DNA of 64,000 nt from Hygrocybe punicea (lineage: Eukaryota; Basidiomycota; Agaricomycetes; Agaricales; Hygrophoraceae): assembly GCA_963556145.1 (NCBI GenBank), contig OY744467.1, forward strand, positions 5,766,001 to 5,830,000, in the 5' to 3' direction. The notes under the pieces were generated by a model, which had not been told where the DNA came from, made no database searches, and saw only the letters and a program-made list of their open reading frames with translations. Position numbers and translations under genes: made by a program. Below are positions 57,241 through 64,000 of this stretch, one piece after another (position 1 is the stretch's first letter; each line of letters begins with the position of its first letter).

Positions 57241-58772
57241 TGCTAAGAGGGGTCCTAAAAGCGGGTCGGGGTTGCCACACTGAGGGCATACCATCTCCAT
57301 GAAAACGTGTAGCACAATCTTCATGTCTGGGGGAAGAAGCTCTAAGAGAGCATACCGTGAATCGATTCCTGGGCCCCATGCAAGCTCTGCTATGGCCCAT
57401 GATCGATCAATTACAAACGGGAGGGCTGTACCAAGGGTAAGTGCTATCTGTGACTGGACGGGGCCATATGAAGTCGATACCAGAAAGATCAGCGGTGGTT
57501 CCTCTTCTGTAGTCTGGGTGCTTGCATCGATGAGTTGTGGGGGCGGTGGGATTGGTGGGATAATTTCTGTGGGAACTGGTTGGCGAGGTTGCTGTACAGG
57601 GTTGGGAAATGGGTGACAGGCGTGGCATTGGGGTAATAGGCGACGGTTGCGGTGGCGGGTGCTGCTCCAGGGCCGGGCACCTGTACGTAGATCAGAAAAA
57701 TCACGTTTATATATACTACTGATCTTTGAGACAAAAACGGGGGTTAACAGCTGTGGCACTGCAGGCAATGTATTACGCTGGGGGACTTCGGGGTGCGTGT
57801 CCTGGGGCTCCGTTCGGGTACGGGGCATCTGTGGGGTTGCTCATGGTGCGTTTTGGGCGTGTAGGGGGCTTGGGGCGTCTCTGGGGCCATTCGTGGCACT
57901 TCTCGGGGCGTCATTGAGGTGCGGGGCGCTGGTATTCACGTACGCGTGTCGTTCGGGGGTTTTGTTGGGGTATGGGGCATCTGTGTGGCCACTCGCAGCG
58001 CGTTTTGGGGCATGTAGGGGGCCTGGGGTGTCTCTGGGGCCCTTCTCAACGCGTTCTGGGGCATGGTTGATGCGTTTTGCGGTGTCGTTGGACTTCGGGG
58101 ACGTGGTATGGGCTTTATTGACGCGTTCTGGGGTGGTAACGGGGTGTGGGGCATGTATCGACGCGTCGGCGTTGGTGGTGACGTGGCGGTCGCGGATGGG
58201 TTTGATTGGGGCTCGTTTGGGCACGCGGCTGCTCGTGTTGGCTGTTCTTGGGTCGACAAGGGCGGGGCTGGACGTTTGGGACGCGGTGGGGGCCTTATCG
58301 ATGCATCTGGGATCGACGTTGCGATGCGGGGAGTTCCTTGACTGGTGGTTGTTGGTGATGACGTGGCGGTTGCGTTGGGCGATGGCGGCATCGTTGGCGT
58401 ATGTTTTGACGGTGTTGGGGCTCTTGACGTGTCAAACGGGAGTGTTGTTGACATTGCTGGGCTCCGGGACATGGTTGGTAGCATGGGGGACGCAAATGTT
58501 TTTGCGCCCGTTGTTGGCCGCGCATTTTCTGCCTGTGGTGAGTCTTGCGCCTTCGTTTCAGGGTGCGTATCTTCCGTTGCATGACGGAGTGCCTGTCGTG
58601 CGGTCTTTTCCTTCTGTCTCATCTTTTCCTTCATCTTTTTCTCCGCGTTTTTCTCTTTCTCCTCGCGTTCGTCTGCTAACCGTTTTTGCAGTTCGAGTAT
58701 CCGCGCGTCGCGTTCCGCGTGGAGCTCCTTTTCAGTCTTCTTGGTCTTCGGGTTTCGTTTTTGGGGTGCCAT
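57241..58772 (-). pseudogene. N1 internal ORF: coiled coil, Pro-rich, C-terminal domain
   Basis: The minus-strand ATG at 58772 opens MAPQKRNPKTKKTEKELHAE, a charged coiled coil (residues about 10-70), followed by Pro/Thr/Ser-rich repeats with PPQNAS-type units. The frame shifts around 57940-57830. A following frame gives DASTQTTEEEPPLIFLVSTS and WAIAELAWGPGIDSRYALLE, then CPQCGNPDPL. It is cut by the N2 insertion and gains a stop from the N2 LTR. Across the empty site the frame would go on as VIVRIVDEWVEFHGG and stop at 54774-54776. It may be a gag-like protein, but no known domain was recognised. Confidence 0.45.
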
Positions 58773-58989
58773 GGCGTCGTTCTGTAGTTGTATAAGCTGT
58801 ATGAACAAATGAGAAGTCGGGCGCGTGAAAAATCTGAATGAATTCCTGAAAGTGGACGGAGGGTGAGAAATGAAATATAACAAATATAAACGAGACGGGC
58901 GAGGGGAATGGTGTTGATTCTGTTGCGTTTCGCGCTTCGTTTGCGCGTCCTGTCAATTTCTTGGTCAAGTTCCTTAAATTGTGTGTTTT

Positions 58990-59048
58990 TGATCTCTTCA
59001 GGATCTGGTCCTACGGATGCGTGGTTCAAATCTCTCTCATCACCACGT
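58990..59048 (+). other. tRNA 3'-half-like sequence next to the N1 LTR
   Basis: The plus strand reads cttcaggatctggtcctacg, then gatgcgtggttcaaatctc and tctcatcacca, resembling the anticodon-to-CCA half of a leucine-type tRNA, followed by cgt and the LTR. On the element's own strand the last 11-27 bases are the primer-binding site. There is no 5' half and no gene for a full tRNA. Confidence 0.55.
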
Positions 59049-59828
59049 TGGAGAACGGATCTCCAGACCTCAGGGGAAGAGCTCAGAGGGAGCCGCAGCT
59101 GGGAGGGGAAAGCTGAGGAAAACCCAAGGATGGATGACTAAGCTACTATAGGAAAGGAAATCTACTAACTAAGGGTCTCCAGGGTCCTAGGGGCTAGCAG
59201 CTACTGCTGCAACGCATCCCCCTGTCCTTTCAGAGATATGTATGAGATTTTAGATCTTTTTCTTGGACATTCATTTCCCCCTCCATTTTCCTGTCTTTAT
59301 TGCTTTGCAACCCCCCTTTCCACATCCCCATTCCAACCTTTCTTTGTAGTTTACCATTGGCCGAAATAGACATGTCCAAAAGTAGATTACTCACTCATGT
59401 ACTATAAAAACGGTCCCTGACGACCGTACAAAGAAAGATACCCTTAGTCCCCATTTCCTTATAGTCAGAAGCATCTTTTAATCCCTTCACAAGCTCGTCC
59501 TAGTAGCCCTTAGACTTTTATAGTTCACATCATCATCTTTATCGTTGTTCCTCTACTTGTTCATCGTTTCCGACCCGACCTGACCCGCCATACCTGACAT
59601 CGTCGGCATCGTCAGGTTCATCGTTATTTACTCGTTTTCATTCCATTCATCGCCGGATTTATCATTATTTGTCCAGTTTTACATGGCAGCTTATATTTTT
59701 ACTTCTATTTCTACTTTTTACTACTATTCCTGACACTGACTTATCCACCGTCACTTCTACACTGACACCCTAGGTTAAGATCATTTTTATTGTTCTGAAG
59801 CCACCCCGAACCCACATCTACAGTGGTT

Positions 59829-61300
59829 TCAGATCTTCACCTCAAGTTGGTCTATAGACTCTGTGAGATGCAGGATTTCAGCATTGGTTTTGTGGACGTC
59901 AGTTTTGATCTGTGGCAGAGGAGATGGAGGGGTGATGAAGTGTTCTGCAGGTGCATGGATAGCAGGTGCGCAGTTGCTTGGGTTTTGCATATGCCAAGAG
60001 TCGAAGCATTCTTTCATAGTTTTGCTGACAATGTTGCAGGGGACATACATGCTGTTTGGCAAGATGATGTGACCATAGCCATTCTTGTGGCACATACCAT
60101 CAATGATGTATTGTTTGGTGGTAGGACAATTGCAGATATGATGACACAGGCTGTCGCAAAAGAGGCAGACAGGGTTGGTGCAAGGACATGGAGGCAGGGT
60201 CAGTTCGTTCCATTGTGTTCAAGGTTTCAAGTTGCCATTGGTGTCAGTGATGGCTTGTGTCAAAGCCAACAACTGTTGGGAAACAAGGCAGAATAAGTTG
60301 GAGATGTTAGGATCGATGGGTTCATAATGGGTTACAATGGGGTATGGGTATCTGGTGGTGGCAGTGGGTGTCAGATGTCAGGTAGGGGCAGGCAGAGTCA
60401 AGATAAGATGGTTGACTCTGGATGGAACTGCAACGGTCCTGGCTAAGAGGAAATGGGCACAGTCATGGAAGTCCTGAAAGTCATTGGGGTTTCTGTGGAA
60501 GTGATCAGGCTTCTGGTATTGGATGCAGGTCTTGATGTTTCATCTGAGGTCGGTGTGGAAGCCATTCTCATATGCGACGTTGCATTCATGGGTAAAGATT
60601 CTTCCTTTGTCAAGATGGAAACTGGTGATTCAGATGAATTCACGATAATATTTGCCAAGTTCAGTGCAGGTGTGGATACCATAGGTGGTGCAGGTTTGTG
60701 TGAGTCTGTCAAGGTCCGCCATCGAGTAGCAGTAATCATCTTTGGTGTGAAATATAGTGTGAGGACTGCATTCTTGAAGGCAGCATAGTCAGTGGTGGAG
60801 GCAGAGGGTAAACGGGCCCAGAGTTCATAGTCACTGAGGGATGCATATCAAAGACTGTGCTTGATGCATCCAGCATTGTCAAGACCAGCATCAGCGGTGA
60901 GGATTTCTACTTTGTCGAAAAAGTGGCATAAGGTGAGCAGGTTCCCATTGAAGGTAGGGGTGGTTGAGTGGCCACGAGCACACATTTGGCAGATGACGGC
61001 ATGATGAGTGGCAATAGTAGACATTGTGCAGGACAAGAGCAGGTGTGGTTATCTGTATGTGCAGAGGTCAGGTAGGTGGATGACAATGGTTCATAGGACA
61101 ATGATTCAATAATTTATAGGTTGGGTGTTTCAATAATTCTGATGACCATAATTTGGATGATGGAAGATGATAGTATGTAGGTCAATATTTGATAATACAG
61201 ATGATGGAGGTTCATGGGTGAGATGCTCAAAGGTGGAGATGAAAAGGGAAACTAGATTTGGAAGAATTCTTTGAGGGTGGTCTCAAAGATGTTAGTCATA
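59829..61300 (-). pseudogene. Ty3/gypsy gag fragment
   Basis: Minus-strand pieces follow gag order: LWARLPSASTTDYAAFKNAV and LTLY (capsid-like), a Ser/Thr/Pro linker, then CLFCDSLCHHICNC (zinc knuckle) with CHKNGYGHIILPNSMYVPC and ECFDSWHMQNP. Stops and shifts break the frame and there is no pol, so the copy is truncated. It stands behind the minus-strand LTR copy 4, which would be its 5' LTR. Confidence 0.65.
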
Positions 61301-61831
61301 ATCAAAATCAAGGAAAAATAAAGATGACACCAGATTATCCTTGCGGTGGGCTCCAGATGTAAAGGCAAGGTCAGGTTGGCTGCGGAATGTTGATCCTAAC
61401 CAAAGGGGTGTCAGCATAAAAGTGACAGGATAATCTGTGTCAGGAATGGTAGTAAAATAAGTGGCTTGAGAATTTAAGTAAAGGCTGCTGTCTAATATGA
61501 CAATAACAGGTGATAAATCACAAAACCAATGATACCAATGACAGCAGGTATGGCAGGTTGGGTCAGGAACAATGAGCAGATAATGAAAAATAGTCAAAAG
61601 CTGGTAACAATGAGTAGGAAAGTCTATGAGCTATGACAACAAGAGGTTCTAAGGGTTTCTAAATGATTCTGAGAGAGAGAGAGAGAGGAACTAGGTTGTT
61701 ATTTGTTATGGTTGTCTGTCACTATTTTATAGTACAGAACCAAGGGTATACTACTTTGGTATAGGTTATTTCAGCTGATAGCAGACTACAAAGGAAAAAC
61801 GAAAAGGGAAGGGGAAGATGGGAGTTGTGAG

Positions 61832-62475
61832 TAGGGCAGGTCAAGGGTATGCAATACCCCCAGGGGTTAAGAGTACGGGTACCACGGGTTAAGGGTACGA
61901 GTCCAGCCTCAGAATACCCGCAGTACCCATGCGGGTATGGGCTGTATTTTTTTTGGGAGAAGAAACATCAAAAACTCAATTTTTGGGGTATTTTTCGCTA
62001 TTTTTGAGGGATATAATGAGAATCATTGCTTGTAAAAATATATAAAAATGCTCTCAACACTCCCCACAGTATTCTGAACATTGTGCTTCTTTACACTAAA
62101 GGGATCCGACCAGTATTCCATCCACAATAACCATAAAAACCACCAAAAACAGGTAAAAATGGGGTATTTTGCATGTTTTTGAGGGATATAATGAGAATCA
62201 TTGCTTGTAAAAATATGTAAAAATGCTCTCAACACTCCCCACAGTATTCTAAACATTGTGTTTCTTTACACTAAAGGGATCCGGCCAGTATTCTGTCCAC
62301 AATAACCATAAAAACCACCAAAAACAGGTAAAAATGGGGTATTTTGCATGTTTCTTCCTGTACCCCTGCAAAACCCGTGCCATACCCGTACTTTTGGCCT
62401 CGGGTACGTACCCGTGACGGGTACGGGTCCGAGTACAGCCCCAGAGCACTGCGGGTGTACCCCTGACTGGCCATA
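61832..62475. mobile_element. hAT-like element E
   Basis: The ends TAGGGCAGGTCAAGGGTA and the inverse of TATGGCCAGTCAGGGGTA are similar. The exact 8-bp duplication is GTTGTGAG (61824-61831 and 62476-62483). LTR copy 1 shows the same region without the insert. The private motif acgggtacgggt / acccgtacccg is shared with element D. There is no cargo gene. The interior is two tandem copies of 175 bp (62001-62175 and 62176-62350). Confidence 0.85.
62001..62350 (+). repeat. 175-bp tandem duplication in element E
   Basis: Both copies start tttttgagggatataatgag and run to caccaaaaacaggtaaaaat with about 5% differences. The start of a third copy (ggggtattttgcatg) follows. Confidence 0.9.
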
Positions 62476-62808
62476 GTTGTGAGGCAATGAAGGAACAGAG
62501 AATGGAGAGGAAAATAGATATAGCGAAAAAGATGTAAAATTGAGATGTATCTCCAATGGAACAGGGGTATATGAATGAGGCAAGTCTGATGTCGGTGTAG
62601 AAAGTCCAAAGGGTCACGTGCGATCATTTTAGGCAAGGTGAGTCAGTGTTGTTGGTATGAGAGCGGCTGGCAGTGAGCAGTATATGTCGGGTACAGTGGG
62701 TTATGTCAGGTTGTGTCGGTGTCGAGTATGAGGTAGGGGACATGTCGGGTTTGTGAGTATACATGATATATCGATGATATGCACTCAGAGGGTCATCAGA
62801 CCTCTACA

Positions 62809-63543
62809 ACAGCTGAAATTGTTTATTTTCCAGTGTGATGGCAACAGCATCAGCAAACCTGGTTGTCTGAGCCAGTGCTATGTAGCTTAGTCATAGTAAC
62901 CATAGCACTCATAGCACCCTAGAGAGGTTCCCAATATATACCTAGCATCACCTGGGCTCTATGTAGCATCACATAGCTTTGCAGGCTACCTATGGAGTGC
63001 TATGCAGGGGTGTATAGTTTGCTGCCCACCTGCCAAACACCAATTATATATATATATATATATTGTTGGCAATTTGTTGAGGCGGAGGTCAGTATTTGGT
63101 TAGTCATTAGGAGCTTGTAGCTGGATTTGGCCCAGTGAGAAAATTTCCTTCACATGATACATTTGCATATATGACCCATTGAGCACCATTCAAGGTTCAC
63201 TAGCTAGCCAAAGCTTTTTAAAGTGACCAGCACTCCTTTTACTTTGCACTACATAAATCAAGTTCACTGCTACTGTTTTGACACACTCTCCTATCCCAGT
63301 AGTTTACATGTTCTATACTACTGCTTTACTATTTGCTTCATATCCTTGTACAGGTTAAAGCAGACAAGATCCCTGGCTGTGAAAGCAAGAGGCCACTTCC
63401 AAGCTTTCTCCAGGACAGTAAAGCCCTTAAAATGTCTTGTTGACTCAGATTTTTAGGCAGACTTGTAGTACAACTGTTGGCCTCCTCACCATAGGAAACT
63501 CAGCATGCCAGGCTCCTGTTTTGAGTCTGCATTGCCGTAGTTA
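62809..63543. other. intergenic with a small ATAGCAC repeat and a TA microsatellite
   Basis: No gene was recognised. At 62878-63025 the motif gctatgtagc / catagcac occurs many times in both orientations, in the style of the hAT-like elements, but clean ends and a duplication are missing. A (TA)n run lies at about 63046-63062. Confidence 0.5.
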
Positions 63544-64000
63544 TCAGTTCTTCAAAGCACTTGCATTCTTTTTTTGCTCTTTCAATTGTGCGATGCGCTA
63601 AAACACACCATCAGTCATAGTTTTGAAGATGGAGGGTGACATCACACCTGCTTCCGCTCTTCCTTCCTTCGAGCCATCTCTGCAGCCTTCGTTTCTTTGC
63701 TCATCCCTGTGGTTGCAGGCCGAGCAGAAGCTGGAGGTGATTGTTGAGGGGAAACCATTCCGTTCTGCAGACTACTCTCCTTAACTGGGGTCCGTCCAAG
63801 ATATTCATTCCTAGGTTCGGCCACGGGTGCAGTCTCAAATGCACCTGGGAAATTAATCAAAGGATAAGCTTTCTACCAGACTTGAACATGTCAGCGCTTC
63901 ACTAACTCCAGTCATCTTGATCTGCATTAATGTCAATGAGGTCATCCGTACCCCATGGATTGCTGTCGGCAGCCACCTCTTCGGCCAGCTGCGCAACAAG
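63544..64000 (-). CDS. SCY1: C-terminus of SCY1-like pseudokinase (partial)
   Basis: Minus-strand exons (63907 to beyond 64000, 63648-63844, 63544-63597) encode the acidic end of a SCY1/NTKL-type protein. It reads SNPWGTDDLIDINADQDDW, then a Pro/Ser linker, then the basic coiled coil KAAEMARRKEERKQ joined to RIAQLKEQKK. These proteins are catalytically dead kinases acting in Golgi-ER traffic and tRNA export. The match rests on the tail only, since the kinase and HEAT parts lie outside the window. Introns are 50 and 62 bp. Confidence 0.65.

Larger units (their letters stand above)
54554..59211 (-). mobile_element. short-LTR retrotransposon N1 (outer)
   Basis: Two 163-bp LTRs (54554-54716 and 59049-59211) start TGGAGAACGGATCTCC and end GCTACTGCTGCA. 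They differ at three positions, all C-to-T or G-to-A. The target duplication is ACGC (54550-54553 and 59212-59215). A tRNA-like sequence ending TCTCATCACCA lies 3 bp inside the right LTR, and a purine-rich tract (ggaagggggtatc on the minus strand) lies inside the left LTR, so the element reads on the minus strand. It has no reverse transcriptase and is non-autonomous. Confidence 0.88.
54291..59822 (+). repeat. LTR family L, copy 3, split by retrotransposon N1
   Basis: The left part (54291-54553) starts TGTAGAGACTCAACGTCC. The right part (59212-59822) contains tataaaaacggtccctgacg and ends CACATCTACA. The 4.66-kb element N1 plus its 4-bp duplication lies between. The bases behind the end, gtggtttcagatc, resemble a tRNA-Met type primer-binding site, but no gag follows on this strand. 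Confidence 0.75.
61358..62808 (-). repeat. LTR family L, copy 4, split by element E
   Basis: On the minus strand the copy begins TGTAGAGGTCTGATGACC (at 62808) and ends near CCTTTACA (61358). Element E and its duplication interrupt it at 61832-62483. Divergence from copy 1 is clearly higher than between copies 2 and 3. Confidence 0.65.

Noticed and set aside
57647..58795. Plus-strand 382-codon frame in N1
   Set aside because: The minus strand shows a coherent coiled coil and the element's own transcription direction is minus.
58990..59048. Functional tRNA gene
   Set aside because: Only a 3' half is present, with no 5' half or D-arm.
44579..59822. LTR copies 2 and 3 as the two ends of one large LTR retrotransposon
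   Set aside because: The flanks do not form a target duplication and the interior has no gag-pol on the plus strand.
62878..63025. Possible eighth hAT-like element with gctatgtagc motifs
   Set aside because: Motif clustering is right, but I could not find matching ends or an 8-bp duplication.
1..64000. CRISPR arrays, bacterial operons, rRNA genes
   Set aside because: Nothing of the kind was seen. The sequence is nuclear fungal DNA.

Overview
The window is nuclear DNA of a basidiomycete, most likely an Agaricomycete (mushroom-forming) fungus. Host genes are cut by many 45-80 bp introns with GT...YTAAY...AG signals. The host proteins have basidiomycete-type sequences. The second half is packed with mobile elements typical of that group: DIRS-like, Ty3-like, Tad/I-like LINE, PIF/Harbinger and hAT.

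Gene-rich part (1-14.3 kb). In order: a YCII-domain protein (+), 2,3-bisphosphoglycerate-independent phosphoglycerate mutase (+), a decayed stretch, Tudor-staphylococcal nuclease (+), a small hypothetical gene (-), an HDHD3-like HAD protein (+), a TCP11-family protein (-), and a divergent ATG8 paralogue (+). All except the decayed stretch are compact and apparently intact. Two edge genes frame the repeat-rich part: an unrecognised multi-exon gene at 39.6-41.4 kb (-), and the C-terminal end of a SCY1-like pseudokinase running off the right edge (-).

Repeat-rich part (14.3-63.5 kb). A nearly perfect PIF/Harbinger transposon (14311-17338, TTA target duplication) is followed by a foldback element and about 6 kb of old AT-rich debris. 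Next come a LINE with only two nonsense mutations, a CCA-type minisatellite, LTR debris, a DIRS-like element with damaged recombinase, a 48-codon-period repeat array, four copies of one LTR family, and a nested pair of short-LTR retrotransposons (N2 inside N1 inside an old LTR).

Main discovery candidate. Seven short elements (19775-20068, 35083-35938, 47352-48695, 49251-50965, 49523-50146, 52923-54061, 61832-62475) have hAT hallmarks: ends of the TAGTGTTGC or TAGGG type and 8-bp target duplications. Six of the duplications or near-duplications are directly readable as 7/8 or 8/8 matches in unrelated flanks, and the seventh lies in a repeat. Each element carries inverted clusters of its own short subterminal motif. 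One (49523-50146) keeps both ends of a BED-finger transposase. At least three carry a two-exon gene of the same layout: a first exon ending in a hairpin at the splice donor, a 43-80 bp intron with phase 0, and a low-complexity second exon. In several copies the stop codon lies in the centre of a palindrome. The foldback element at 17.6 kb has a related C-terminal palindrome. I read this as a family of non-autonomous hAT elements with diversified transposase-binding motifs and a shared, fast-evolving cargo gene. This is an inference from one window.

Limits: exon borders were read by eye. Several N-termini (ATG8-like, TCP11-like, hypothetical genes) are uncertain, and family names without motif support were left out. 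Positions 48291-48390 are a 100-N gap.
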